Below are positions 50,860-59,593 of a stretch of DNA of 64,000 nt, one piece after another. A program made the position numbers and the translations under genes. Origin of the DNA: UBA3871 sp041797745. GTDB lineage: Bacteria; Bacillota; Clostridia; Peptostreptococcales; Anaerovoracaceae. Position 1 is the first letter of the stretch. Each line of letters opens with the position of its first letter. The DNA lies in the NCBI GenBank assembly GCA_041797745.1, contig JBHBZU010000054.1, forward strand, positions 10,759 through 74,758, in the 5' to 3' direction. Under the pieces are notes generated by a model. It was not told where the DNA came from and made no database searches. It saw nothing but the letters and a program-made list of their open reading frames with translations.

Positions 50860-52506
50860 TTACAGCGAGGCTGCAATAAGTTCTTTTGCCGAAGCCTTAG
50901 TTGTATCTGTGATATTACTGCCCCCAAGAAGTCGAGCTATTTCTTTTATCTTTTCTTCATCATTCAGCGGCAGGATAGTTGTGCTTGTGGAAGTTTCATT
51001 GGTTTGCTTTTGAATTTGGTAGTTTTTATGTCCACAGGCAGCTATCTGCGGCAGGTGAGTGATACAGATAATTTGATGATTTTCAGCTATTTCCTTTAAT
51101 TTCTTTCCAACAACGGAAGCTGCAATTCCGGAAATTCCTGAATCAATTTCATCGAAGATTAGGGTAGGTATGCCGTCATAGTCAGCTACAATTTTCTTAA
51201 ATGCCAGCATGATACGACTCATTTCACCACCGGAAGCGATTTTATTAAGAGGCTTCAGCGGTTCGCCGAGATTGGTGCTAATCATGAAAAGAACGGCGTC
51301 AATACCTGTTTCTGTGAAGTTATCCAGTTTGGTAAATTTAATCTCAAGTTCGGAATTTGAGAAATTAAGGTCTTGAAGCTGACTGCAAATGCGGGATGAA
51401 AGTTCCGCAGCAGCTACTTTTCGAAGCTCTGAAAGTCTTTCACAGGCAGAGGTCAATTTTTCAGTAACCTCTAATAATTCTTTCTCAAGAGTAGCCTTTA
51501 GCTGATTCTGATTTTCCACATTTGAAAGTTTAATCTCCAAAGTATTTGCATATTCAAGAACTGCGGAAATAGTGCCTGTATCAGCATTTACAACATTTTC
51601 ATGTCCGTACTTTCGCAAAAGCTTTTGAATCTCATCATATCTTGCAATAGACTCATCCAGTTCTTCTTGTGAGAAAGTGATGGAGTCGCGGAGCACACGA
51701 ACTTCTCTTGTAATATCCTCAAGCTCATAGGAAATATTTCCAAGTCTTTGAAAAACATCTTCAATACCCGAAGAAAAGTTGGAAATTTCAGAAAGACCGC
51801 TGTACACGGATTTGATAATTTCCAAAGCAGAGGGGGAGGCGTCATAAAGACCCTCATAACCACCGGAAAGATTAGTGTATATCTTTTCGCTGTTTTGTAA
51901 TATATTTATACGATTTTGCAGTTCCTCATCTTCACCATCTATTAAATTCGCAGAACGAATTTCATCTAGTTGGAAACGCATAAAATCACGATTTTTGGCA
52001 TTTTCCGCAGCAGTTTTCAGAAGCTCGGAAAGACGAGATTTGGTTTCCATATATGAATGAAATAGATTTGCGACTTCAGCTTTAGCCGGTTCTATAGCTT
52101 TCGCATGATAAACATCAATAAGGTGAATGTGATAGTCAGGGTTCAGAAGAGACTGATGGTCGTATTGACCGTGGATATCCGCGATTTTACGGCAATATCT
52201 GCCAAGCTCTGCAAGAGTAACCACTTCACCGTTTAACTTACATAGATTTTTCCCTGAAGCAGACACTTCTCTGGTGATAACAACTTCTTCACCCTCTAAA
52301 TCTGCTACCAAAGAAACTACAGCCTTATCACAACCGGTACGAACAAAAGTAGAGTCTGCACGTGCACCAAGTGCGAGACTGATTGCCTCGATAACTATGG
52401 ATTTACCGGCTCCTGTTTCACCGGTAATCACGTTCAGACCCCTGTTAAATTCGACCTCTGAATTTTCTATGATTGCAAAGTTTTTAATGCTGATATATGA
52501 AATCAT
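50860..52506 (-). CDS. recN: DNA repair protein RecN
   Basis: 548 residues of SMC-like RecN: Walker A VITGETGAGKSIVIEAI near the start, a long coiled coil (~residues 150-360), and the C-terminal half with LNKIASGGEMSRIMLAFK, Walker B PTLIFDEIDSGISG and QIICITHLPQIAACG. It works in double-strand break repair. It is read right-to-left downstream of argR, the classical argR-recN pair of Firmicutes, with a 34-bp gap that contains a TTTTAC triplet repeat. Confidence 0.96.
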   Translation of the reverse strand: MISYISIKNFAIIENSEVEFNRGLNVITGETGAGKSIVIEAISLALGARADSTFVRTGCDKAVVSLVADLEGEEVVITREVSASGKNLCKLNGEVVTLAELGRYCRKIADIHGQYDHQSLLNPDYHIHLIDVYHAKAIEPAKAEVANLFHSYMETKSRLSELLKTAAENAKNRDFMRFQLDEIRSANLIDGEDEELQNRINILQNSEKIYTNLSGGYEGLYDASPSALEIIKSVYSGLSEISNFSSGIEDVFQRLGNISYELEDITREVRVLRDSITFSQEELDESIARYDEIQKLLRKYGHENVVNADTGTISAVLEYANTLEIKLSNVENQNQLKATLEKELLEVTEKLTSACERLSELRKVAAAELSSRICSQLQDLNFSNSELEIKFTKLDNFTETGIDAVLFMISTNLGEPLKPLNKIASGGEMSRIMLAFKKIVADYDGIPTLIFDEIDSGISGIAASVVGKKLKEIAENHQIICITHLPQIAACGHKNYQIQKQTNETSTSTTILPLNDEEKIKEIARLLGGSNITDTTKASAKELIAASL

Positions 52507-52526
52507 AGGTCATACCTTTCGTTTAG

Positions 52527-52544
52527 TTTTACTTTTACTTTTAC
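52527..52544. repeat. TTTTAC x3 microsatellite at the argR stop
   Basis: Three exact hexamers overlap the argR stop codon and lie between argR and the recN ribosome site. Slippage here would change the spacing between the two genes. Confidence 0.8.
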
Positions 52545-52993
52545 TTTAATAAAGCCTCATTTAACCGTTTTGTGAGTTCTTCGGTATTGGCAGGATCATC
52601 AACTACCATAAGTATGGTATTGTCGCCGGCTACACTTCCGAGAATATGTTCAAGATTTAGATTATCAATGGCTTCACCGGCAGCGTTAGCACAACCGGCC
52701 AAAGTCTTGACAATGATATTGTTTCCTGACGCCGCCACTGAACGAACGGTTTCCTTGTAAATTTGAAGAAAACGATTTGTAACAGGCAAATCATGATGTG
52801 TACTGGCTGCATATTTATACTTGCCCTCAGCAGTGAGAATCTTTACCAATTGAAGTTCACGAATATCGCGGGAAATGGTAGCTTGAGTAACGTCATAGCC
52901 GCCCTCCTTTAACATCTGGGCCAGCTTATCCTGTGTTTCAATTTCAAAATTGTTTATAAGATCTAAAATCTTATTCTGACGGGAATATCTCAT
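52541..52993 (-). CDS. argR: Arginine repressor ArgR/AhrC
   Basis: 150 residues: N-terminal winged HTH (MRYSRQNKILDLINNFEI; DVTQATISRDIRELQLVKI) and C-terminal arginine-binding hexamerisation domain (TLAGCANAAGEAIDN; HILGSVAGDNTILMVV). It represses arginine synthesis and may activate catabolism when arginine binds. The frame remains open 96 bp upstream, but the ATG at 52993 has GGAGG (53000-53004 on the other strand) and gives the normal family length. It is co-transcribed with recN. Confidence 0.95.
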   Translation of the reverse strand: MRYSRQNKILDLINNFEIETQDKLAQMLKEGGYDVTQATISRDIRELQLVKILTAEGKYKYAASTHHDLPVTNRFLQIYKETVRSVAASGNNIIVKTLAGCANAAGEAIDNLNLEHILGSVAGDNTILMVVDDPANTEELTKRLNEALLK

Positions 52994-53060
52994 AGAAAAC
53001 CTCCAATAAATAAACCTTGAGAAATAATAATATAAGCGTTTACATACAATCCTCAAGGAA

Positions 53061-53089
53061 ATTATAAGCCTTTGAATAATTATAAGCAA
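53061..53089 (-). promoter_or_regulatory. Promoter of argR-recN
   Basis: Read on the minus strand: TTGCTT (53084-53089) and TATAAT (53061-53066), spacing 17 bp. Confidence 0.65.
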
Positions 53090-53119
53090 GAACTTTATAC
53101 ATTTTTTGTATATTTTAAG

Positions 53120-53148
53120 TTTACAAACATATGTTTGCGTTGTATAAT
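53120..53148 (+). promoter_or_regulatory. ruvCAB promoter with embedded SOS-box-like palindrome
   Basis: TTTACA (53120-53125), 17-bp spacer, TATAAT (53143-53148). The spacer contains the perfect palindrome CAAACATATGTTTG (53124-53137), a 12 of 14 match to the Gram-positive LexA/DinR consensus CGAACNNNNGTTCG filled in with ATAT. Confidence 0.65.
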
Positions 53149-53188
53149 CTTAATGAAAGGTTGAATTAACATAAAACGAGGGTATTCT

Positions 53189-53704
53189 ATGAGAATTTTA
53201 GGTATAGATCCGGGCTACGCACTTATGGGCTGGGGTATTGTAGAACTTCAGGGAAATCATTTTACTCCGGTGGCTTATGATTCCATTTCAACGTCTAAAG
53301 ATATGGAGCCTACGGAGCGACTGAAATCTATCTACAATGAACTTATGGAGATTATAGCGGAGTACAGGCCTGAGGCAGCCTCCATTGAAGAACTTTTTTT
53401 CAACAACAACGTTACAACAGCCATCATGGTAGGAGAGGCAAGAGGTGTGGCTATGCTTGCTTGTGCCAATTCAGGAGTAGCAGTATATGAATATACGCCG
53501 CTACAGATTAAACAAGCTTTAGTAGGATACGGTCGTGCTGAAAAAAAGCAGGTACAGCAGATGGTAAAGATGTTTTTAAATCTTGAGAAAGTTCCAAAGC
53601 CGGATGATACCGCAGACGCGCTGGCAGCGGCGATATGTCATGGACATTCGGCAACTTATATCAATCGCATGGCTAAGTTAAAGACTGTAGGCGGGAGGAA
53701 ATGA
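53189..53704 (+). CDS. ruvC: Holliday junction resolvase RuvC
   Basis: 171 residues. The catalytic acidic residues lie in GIDPGYALMGWGIVE, ASIEELFFNNNVTTAIMV and the C-terminal DDTADALAAAICH. RuvC nicks Holliday junctions held by RuvAB. GAGGG precedes the ATG. It overlaps ruvA by 4 bp (ATGA) and is the first gene of ruvCAB. Confidence 0.96.
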   Translation: MRILGIDPGYALMGWGIVELQGNHFTPVAYDSISTSKDMEPTERLKSIYNELMEIIAEYRPEAASIEELFFNNNVTTAIMVGEARGVAMLACANSGVAVYEYTPLQIKQALVGYGRAEKKQVQQMVKMFLNLEKVPKPDDTADALAAAICHGHSATYINRMAKLKTVGGRK

Positions 53705-54303
53705 TGATACATTATATAAAGGGTCATTATATTACGCAGTTTGAAAGTGGCGTAGTTATAGATGTTGGAGGTATCGGATACGAAATTCACGTACCTGAAA
53801 GTGCAGAGGTTTATAGATGTGCAGAGGGGCAAAATATTATGCTCTACACTTATATGGCTGTTAGGGAGGATGATGTCCGCCTTTACGGCTTTAGCGACCG
53901 TGAGGGGCTGAAGCTGTTCAAACAGCTTATAACAGTAAGTGGCATTGGCGCTAAAGGCGCTATGGCCATTTTGTCATCTATGAGTACGGAAGATTGCCGT
54001 CGTGCCATCGCATTTGAAGATGTAGCCACTTTAACAAAGGCACAGGGGATAGGTAAAAAGACCGCACAACGTATTGTTTTGGAACTTAAAGACAAGGTGG
54101 CTGCACCGTTTAACAGTTGTTCAGATTTGCCGCCTGAACTGGTTAAAACGTCAGGAGGAAGCGATAATCGCAGTGAGGCTATAAATGCACTTATAGCTTT
54201 AGGTTATTCACGCTCCGAAGCGGTTAGCGCAATAGCTTCGGTTAATGATTCAGAGCTTAGCAGTGAGGACTATATCAAGCAGGCATTGAAGCAGCTTTTT
54301 TAG
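53701..54303 (+). CDS. ruvA: Holliday junction branch migration protein RuvA
   Basis: 200 residues with three domains: N-terminal OB fold (MIHYIKGHYITQFES; VIDVGGIGYEIHVP), tandem helix-hairpin-helix (LITVSGIGAKGAMAILS; AQGIGKKTAQRIVLELKDK) and the RuvB-binding C-terminal domain (EAINALIALGYSRSEAVSAI). Start at 53701 or 53704 (ATGATG). It binds the Holliday junction and loads RuvB, which is encoded 9 bp downstream. Confidence 0.96.
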   Translation: MMIHYIKGHYITQFESGVVIDVGGIGYEIHVPESAEVYRCAEGQNIMLYTYMAVREDDVRLYGFSDREGLKLFKQLITVSGIGAKGAMAILSSMSTEDCRRAIAFEDVATLTKAQGIGKKTAQRIVLELKDKVAAPFNSCSDLPPELVKTSGGSDNRSEAINALIALGYSRSEAVSAIASVNDSELSSEDYIKQALKQLF

Positions 54304-54312
54304 GAGATTATT

Positions 54313-55341
54313 ATGAATGAGAGATTTACAGATATACATTTAAGCAGTGGTGACGAGCAGACGGAGTTTACACTTAGACCTCAGCACTTGCATGAATATA
54401 TCGGTCAGAAAGAAGTTACTGAAAATCTTAAAGTATATATTGAAGCCGCAAAGCATAGAGGAGAACAGCTTGATCACGTGTTATTCTACGGTCCTCCGGG
54501 ACTTGGCAAGACCACCCTTGCAGGTATTATTGCCAATGAACTGGGAGTAGATATTCGCATTACTTCAGGACCTGCCATTGCAAGAGCCGGGGATTTGGCT
54601 GCTATTCTCACAAACTTAAATGAAAATGATGTTCTTTTTATAGATGAAATTCACAGATTAAACCGTTCCGTAGAGGAAGTTTTATATTCTGCAATGGAAG
54701 ATTATGCTATTGATATTGTCATAGGCAAAGGACCCTCAGCTCGTTCCATTCGACTGGATTTAGCCAAGTTCACGCTGATTGGAGCTACTACAAGAGCAGG
54801 CAGTCTTTCAGCACCTTTGCGGGATCGCTTCGGGGTTTTAGCGAAGTTTGAGTTATACACCTTAAGCGAACTTAAAACTATACTTCACCGTACTGCCGGC
54901 ATTTTATGCGTAGATGTGGATGAGGCGTCACTTATGGAGATGGCAAAGCGTTCCAGAGGAACGCCACGTGTTGCCAACCGTTTTTTAAAGCGTGTAAGAG
55001 ACTTCGCCCAGGTAAAAGGCAACGGCTCTATAGACATTGAAATCACAAAGCTGGCTTTAGCCGCCATGGGTGTGGACGACGAGGGGCTTGAACAACTCGA
55101 CCGTGAAATTCTTCTTACAATTATAAAGCGCTTCGGAGGAGGTCCTGTGGGGATAGACACTATTGCGGCATCCATAGGCGAGGAAAGAATTACATTAGAG
55201 GATGCCCATGAACCATATCTTATTCAAGCAGGTTTTTTACATCGAACTCAAAAGGGGCGGGTGGTATCGGAAAAGGCTTACCGTCACCTAGGGCTGACAC
55301 TTCCTGAAGACATGGAAATTCAGACAAATTTGGATATTTAG
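54313..55341 (+). CDS. ruvB: Holliday junction branch migration helicase RuvB
   Basis: 342-residue AAA+ motor: LRPQHLHEYIGQKEVTENL, Walker A FYGPPGLGKTTLAGIIANELG, Walker B VLFIDEIHRLNRSVEEV, sensor GATTRAGSLSAPLRDRFG and the C-terminal winged helix (GGPVGIDTIAASIGEER; QAGFLHRTQKGRV). It completes the RuvCAB operon. Confidence 0.97.
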   Translation: MNERFTDIHLSSGDEQTEFTLRPQHLHEYIGQKEVTENLKVYIEAAKHRGEQLDHVLFYGPPGLGKTTLAGIIANELGVDIRITSGPAIARAGDLAAILTNLNENDVLFIDEIHRLNRSVEEVLYSAMEDYAIDIVIGKGPSARSIRLDLAKFTLIGATTRAGSLSAPLRDRFGVLAKFELYTLSELKTILHRTAGILCVDVDEASLMEMAKRSRGTPRVANRFLKRVRDFAQVKGNGSIDIEITKLALAAMGVDDEGLEQLDREILLTIIKRFGGGPVGIDTIAASIGEERITLEDAHEPYLIQAGFLHRTQKGRVVSEKAYRHLGLTLPEDMEIQTNLDI

Positions 55342-55347
55342 ACTTAT

Positions 55348-55380
55348 AGAAGAAGTGCAGCTTGATTTTGCATTTCTTCT
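55348..55380 (+). terminator. Stem-loop after ruvB
   Basis: AGAAGAAGTGCA (55348-55359) with TGCATTTCTTCT (55369-55380), one G-T pair and a 9-nt loop, but no long T-run. Confidence 0.5.
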
Positions 55381-55391
55381 ATTTATATGAT
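55362..55391 (+). promoter_or_regulatory. Possible promoter of the SpoIID-like gene
   Basis: TTGATT (55362-55367) and TATGAT (55386-55391), spacing 18 bp, only 12 bp before the ATG, implying a very short leader. Confidence 0.4.
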
Positions 55392-55403
55392 AAAATTTAA
55401 TCT

Positions 55404-56996
55404 ATGTTCAGTATAAATTTAGTAAAAAACCAATTTAAACGTTCTAAGCTACTTAAAGCTGTTTTGGCTATGTTGATTTTGATACTTATTGTCAATATCC
55501 ACATCAAGCCATCATTTGCAGATATAGGGGCTCAGACTGAGGTTCAAATGGGAGAGACTATTAAAGTAGGTCTCAAGTATGGTAGTAACGCCATTTCACA
55601 GTGCAAGTTGGCATGTGATGGCGGATTTTGTGTTGTAAATTATTCTAAAAATGGCAATATGCCAATAGTTCAAAGGATTTCCTCAACTTCGATTAATGTC
55701 ATATCGGCAAATGGCACAATCAATATTACTGATTATGCAACAGGTGAGGTACTTCTAAACGGTGTTGTGTCAGAAAACGTAGTATTGCCTTTATTTTATA
55801 ACGAGGGCTATATCTTGTCTGTAAACGGAAGTAATTATCGCGGAGGTCTTTCATTCCAGTTAAAGACAGATGGAAGCTTTGAACTCATAAATGTTGTAAA
55901 CATCGATCAGTATGTCTACGGTGTGCTTCCATCGGAAATAGGATATAACAGTCCTGTTGAAGCTATCAAAGCACAGGCTGTAGCTGCCAGAAGTTATGCT
56001 TTAGTGGCGGCAAGAAAGGGAGGCAACCATAACTCTTCAGGCTTTGACGTATGTGCTACAACACATTGTCAAGTTTATAAGGGTGCAGATTCAGAAAAGA
56101 ATCAGACTAATCAGGCTGCTAAAGATACCGCCGGTCAATGTATATATTATGACGGTGAGCCGGTGATGGCTTACTATGCTAAAAACAGTGGAGGCTATAC
56201 ACAAAATGTTTCTGATGTTTGGGGTAGTGACCTGGGCTATCTTAAAGCGGTACCTGATCCTTATTGTGCGGAATATAAATGGGAAAAAACCTACAGCTTT
56301 TCAGAAATAGAAAATATATTGGAAAAAGCAGGTAAGGGAGTAGGTACTATCAGCAGCATTGAAATTACAGCTCGGAATCAAAACTACAACGTAAAAGAAA
56401 TAACTTTTACAGGCAGCACGGGCACACAAGTTATGAAATGTGCAAATTTCAGATCCATGCTGGGCGCCACCGCAATAAAATCATCTATGTTTGGGTTTAA
56501 CGGGCAGGTAACCACAGTCAATGTAGACAGATACGGGAATTTAGCAGGAAGCGGAAGCACATCAGCTCCTGATATTTCAGGAAATCCTCTTAAGAAACTT
56601 TATGTTCGCATGAAAGACGGGATTAGTCAGATTATCGGAAGTTCAGCAATTTATGTTGTGGATTCCCAAGAAAACACAAGACAATTAAATCAGCAGTCCT
56701 GTTATATTACAGGCTCTGACGGTCAGGTACATAAAGTTGATATTTCCGAAAAAGTAATAAAGGATAATACCTCTGCCGTAAACGAAAAATCTGTAGGTGT
56801 GAATGCGGACGGAACCTATACCATTAAAAGAGTGGTGGGAGATGAAAAGGTTACAGATGGAACCTTAAAGATTATAGGTCTTGGATACGGTCATGGAATT
56901 GGTCTTCAGCAGGATGGAGCCATTGCTATGGGCAAACTTGGGTTTAGTTATGAAGAAATTCTTCACTATTATTATACAGACGTTGAAATTAAATAA
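55404..56996 (+). CDS. SpoIID/LytB-domain exported protein
   Basis: 530 residues: a basic N-terminus and a hydrophobic signal or anchor (~15-38, ending SFADIG), then an N-terminal extension, then the SpoIID/LytB domain (~175-330, 480-530) with VYGVLPSEIGYNSPVEAIKAQAVAARSYAL, CATTHCQVYKG, MAYYAKNSGGYTQN, and the closing GLGYGHGIGLQQDGAIAMGKLGFSYEEILHYYY. SpoIID is a lytic transglycosylase that removes stem-less glycan at septa in sporulation; LytB relatives have other wall roles. It is longer than SpoIID (~340), with a ~140-residue insertion rich in Ser/Thr/Asn. No strong ribosome site is seen at the ATG. Confidence 0.87.
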   Translation: MFSINLVKNQFKRSKLLKAVLAMLILILIVNIHIKPSFADIGAQTEVQMGETIKVGLKYGSNAISQCKLACDGGFCVVNYSKNGNMPIVQRISSTSINVISANGTINITDYATGEVLLNGVVSENVVLPLFYNEGYILSVNGSNYRGGLSFQLKTDGSFELINVVNIDQYVYGVLPSEIGYNSPVEAIKAQAVAARSYALVAARKGGNHNSSGFDVCATTHCQVYKGADSEKNQTNQAAKDTAGQCIYYDGEPVMAYYAKNSGGYTQNVSDVWGSDLGYLKAVPDPYCAEYKWEKTYSFSEIENILEKAGKGVGTISSIEITARNQNYNVKEITFTGSTGTQVMKCANFRSMLGATAIKSSMFGFNGQVTTVNVDRYGNLAGSGSTSAPDISGNPLKKLYVRMKDGISQIIGSSAIYVVDSQENTRQLNQQSCYITGSDGQVHKVDISEKVIKDNTSAVNEKSVGVNADGTYTIKRVVGDEKVTDGTLKIIGLGYGHGIGLQQDGAIAMGKLGFSYEEILHYYYTDVEIK

Positions 56997-57043
56997 ATCG
57001 GGGACATTGTCGTCATAAATTAAAATATAAAAAAGGGGAAACC

Positions 57044-58096
57044 ATGGACGTTAAGGATTTTGATTATAAATTACCGGAAGAGCTGATTGCACAGAAACCT
57101 ACGGATAAAAGAGATGAGTGCAGGCTTTTGGTTATTCACAGGGAAACGGGGGAACTTGAACATCGTCATTTTTATGATGTTATAGACTACTTAAATTCGG
57201 GGGATTGTTTAGTTATGAACAACTCAAAGGTTATCCCCGCAAGACTTTTCGGCACAAAGGAAGAAACAGGCGCTAAAATCGAGTTTTTGCTAATTAAGCG
57301 CATAGGAGGCGACCTTTGGGAAACTATGGTTAGACCGGGCCGAAGAATGAAGATTGGCGACAGCGTCATATTTAATCAGACAGGAGAGCCTCTTTTCAAG
57401 GCAACAGTCAAGGATTACGGGGAAGACGGAACTAGAATTGTAGAATTTGAGTACGAGGGCATTTTCATGGAAAGACTGGAAGAGATTGGTTCCATGCCGC
57501 TTCCTCCGTATATTGAAAGAGAAGCAGAGGATGAGGATAAGGATAAATATCAGACGGTTTACGCCAAGTATGAGGGATCTGTAGCAGCGCCCACAGCCGG
57601 TCTTCATTTTACCGAAGAACTTTTGGAAAAAGCAAAAGAAAAGGGTGTAAGGTTAGCCTATGTTACTCTTCACGTCGGAATTGGCACTTTCAGGCCTGTA
57701 AAGGTCGATGTGGTGGAAGAACATCATATGCATTTTGAAGAATATGAAATAGATGAGGAAAATGCACGCATTATCAATGAAACAAAGCGGGCAGGCGGTA
57801 GGATTATTTCTGTAGGTACTACAAGCACCAGAACCATGGAAAGCGCAACAGGAAAGTCTTCCGACGGTAAATATGAGTTGAAATCAGGCGCAGGAAGTAC
57901 GGATATCTTTATTTATCCGGGATACGAATTTAAGCTGGTGGATGCGCTTATTACTAACTTTCATCTTCCAAAGTCAACGCTGATGATGTTAGTATCAGCA
58001 CTTTATAATCGAGAAAAAATATTAGAAGCATACAATGCGGCGGTAGAGGAAAAATATAGATTTTTCAGCTACGGTGATGCTTGTATTATATTGTAA
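57044..58096 (+). CDS. queA: tRNA preQ1(34) S-adenosylmethionine ribosyltransferase-isomerase QueA
   Basis: 350 residues: DFDYKLPEELIAQKPTDKRDECRLL, NNSKVIPARLFG, MVRPGRRMKIGD, GSMPLPPYIEREA, AAPTAGLHFTEELL, HVGIGTFRPVK, GTTSTRTMESA and the C-terminal YPGYEFKLVDALITNFHLPKSTLMMLVSA. It transfers the ribosyl part of SAM to preQ1 in tRNA, forming epoxyqueuosine. It precedes tgt in queuosine synthesis, as it usually does. GGGG precedes the ATG. Confidence 0.97.
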   Translation: MDVKDFDYKLPEELIAQKPTDKRDECRLLVIHRETGELEHRHFYDVIDYLNSGDCLVMNNSKVIPARLFGTKEETGAKIEFLLIKRIGGDLWETMVRPGRRMKIGDSVIFNQTGEPLFKATVKDYGEDGTRIVEFEYEGIFMERLEEIGSMPLPPYIEREAEDEDKDKYQTVYAKYEGSVAAPTAGLHFTEELLEKAKEKGVRLAYVTLHVGIGTFRPVKVDVVEEHHMHFEEYEIDEENARIINETKRAGGRIISVGTTSTRTMESATGKSSDGKYELKSGAGSTDIFIYPGYEFKLVDALITNFHLPKSTLMMLVSALYNREKILEAYNAAVEEKYRFFSYGDACIIL

Positions 58097-58378
58097 GAGC
58101 AAAGTATAAAGAAAATTATTGAAATTTTACTATATGTATTGATAGAAACAAGAATAAAAAACTGATAAAAATCGGACTACAACTAAAAAGCTTATACCAA
58201 TAAGGCTATAAGGCTAAAAATCAGAGTAGTTTATTTGTAATTTATTTATTAAGTTTAAGCAAGGATATAAATCAGTTTATTGTTTAAGGAATACCGGCAA
58301 ATTGTATTTTTTTATAAGAATTATAAAAATTAAGTTTACGCGCTGACATAAATCAGAGGGCGTTTTGAGAAAGGAGCA

Positions 58379-58395
58379 GGGGGCTGTTTTCCCCC
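58379..58395 (+). promoter_or_regulatory. G5/C5 hairpin between ribosome site and start of tgt
   Basis: GGGGG (58379-58383), CTGTTTT loop, CCCCC (58391-58395). AAGGAG (58371-58376) lies before it and the ATG (58405) after it. Folding would bring the site to about 11 nt from the ATG. The gap from 58097 to here also contains a second hairpin at 58338-58363 and no gene. Confidence 0.6.
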
Positions 58396-58404
58396 GAAGC
58401 ACAA

Positions 58405-59526
58405 ATGAAACATGCAGTTACTTATGAATTAATAAAAGAATGTAAACGTACTAAGGCACGCCGAGGTGTACTACATACACCCCACGGGGATATTCAGACA
58501 CCGGTGTTTATGCCGGTAGGCACCCAAGCCACCGTAAAGGCTATGAGACCTGAGCAGGTAGCGGAAATGGGGGCGGGAATTATTCTTTCAAATACCTATC
58601 ATCTCTATCTTAGACCGGGTCATGAAATTGTAAAAGAAGCAGGAGGTCTGCATAAGTTCATGAATTGGAACGGGGCTATCCTTACAGACAGTGGCGGTTT
58701 TCAGGTATTCTCTTTGGGGAAGCTGAGAAAAATCACAGAAGAGGGGGTAAATTTCAGATCTCACATTGACGGTTCCGCTCACATGATTACACCGGAAAAG
58801 GCTATTGAAATTCAAAATGCTTTAGGTTCGGATATTATGATGGCCTTTGATGAATGTGCACCATATCCTGCAGACTACGAATATGTAAAAAACTCTATGG
58901 AGAGGACTATGCGCTGGCTTAAACGCTGTAAAGAAGCACATCATGACTGGGAAAGACAGTCGCTCTTCGGTATCATGCAAGGAGGAGTATATAAAGATTT
59001 AAGGCATGAAAGCGCAAAGATGGTAGCGGATTTGGAGCTTCCTGGCTATGCTGTAGGCGGGCTTTCTGTAGGAGAGCCTAAGGACTTGATGATTGAAGTA
59101 TTGGATGATTGTGTGGACTTTCTCCCGAAAGAAAAGGCGAGATATCTTATGGGAGTAGGTTCTCCTGACTATTTGTTTGAGGCCGTTGAGCATGGTATTG
59201 ATATGTGTGACTGCGTACTGCCCACAAGAATTGCCAGACATGGTCTTGCAACCACAAGCCATGGCAGAGTAAACATTAAAAACAGCCGTTACGAAAGAGA
59301 TTGGGAACCTCTTGATTCGGAATGTACATGTTATACCTGCCGCAATTATTCCAAGGCTTATTTGAGGCACCTTTTCAAAGCGGACGAGATGTTATCCTCC
59401 ATGCTTTTGTCAAACCACAATCTACATTTCCTCATTCATATGATGGAAGAAATCAGGAAGTCCATTGAAGAAGACAGGTTCCCTGAATACAAGGCGGAAT
59501 TTTATGCTAAATATGGCAGATTTTAA
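58405..59526 (+). CDS. tgt: Queuine tRNA-ribosyltransferase (bacterial Tgt)
   Basis: 373 residues with all Tgt landmarks: ARRGVLHTPHGDIQTPVFMPVGTQATVKAM, ILSNTYHLYLRPG, the catalytic Asp in TDSGGFQVFSLG, FDECAPYPADY, GIMQGGVYKDLR, and the zinc site CTCYTCRNYSKAYLRHL. It exchanges guanine 34 for preQ1 in tRNA. Encoded after queA with a hairpin interposed between its ribosome site and ATG. A CTG at 58384, 7 bp after GGAG, would be an alternative start, but the ATG gives the normal N-terminus (MKHAVTYELIKEC). Confidence 0.96.
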   Translation: MKHAVTYELIKECKRTKARRGVLHTPHGDIQTPVFMPVGTQATVKAMRPEQVAEMGAGIILSNTYHLYLRPGHEIVKEAGGLHKFMNWNGAILTDSGGFQVFSLGKLRKITEEGVNFRSHIDGSAHMITPEKAIEIQNALGSDIMMAFDECAPYPADYEYVKNSMERTMRWLKRCKEAHHDWERQSLFGIMQGGVYKDLRHESAKMVADLELPGYAVGGLSVGEPKDLMIEVLDDCVDFLPKEKARYLMGVGSPDYLFEAVEHGIDMCDCVLPTRIARHGLATTSHGRVNIKNSRYERDWEPLDSECTCYTCRNYSKAYLRHLFKADEMLSSMLLSNHNLHFLIHMMEEIRKSIEEDRFPEYKAEFYAKYGRF

Positions 59527-59593
59527 TTTGTGCCTGTAATCATATAAATAATTAAATAACTATTGATAAAATATAAAAGAAAATAACGAGAAT

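Noticed and set aside
52994..53089. N-terminal extension of ArgR
   Set aside because: Extension is hydrophobic and unlike the family; ATG 52993 has GGAGG and yields the normal 150 residues.
58097..58404. preQ1 riboswitch ahead of tgt
   Set aside because: None of the short preQ1-I or preQ1-II core patterns is present; only the two simple hairpins are seen.
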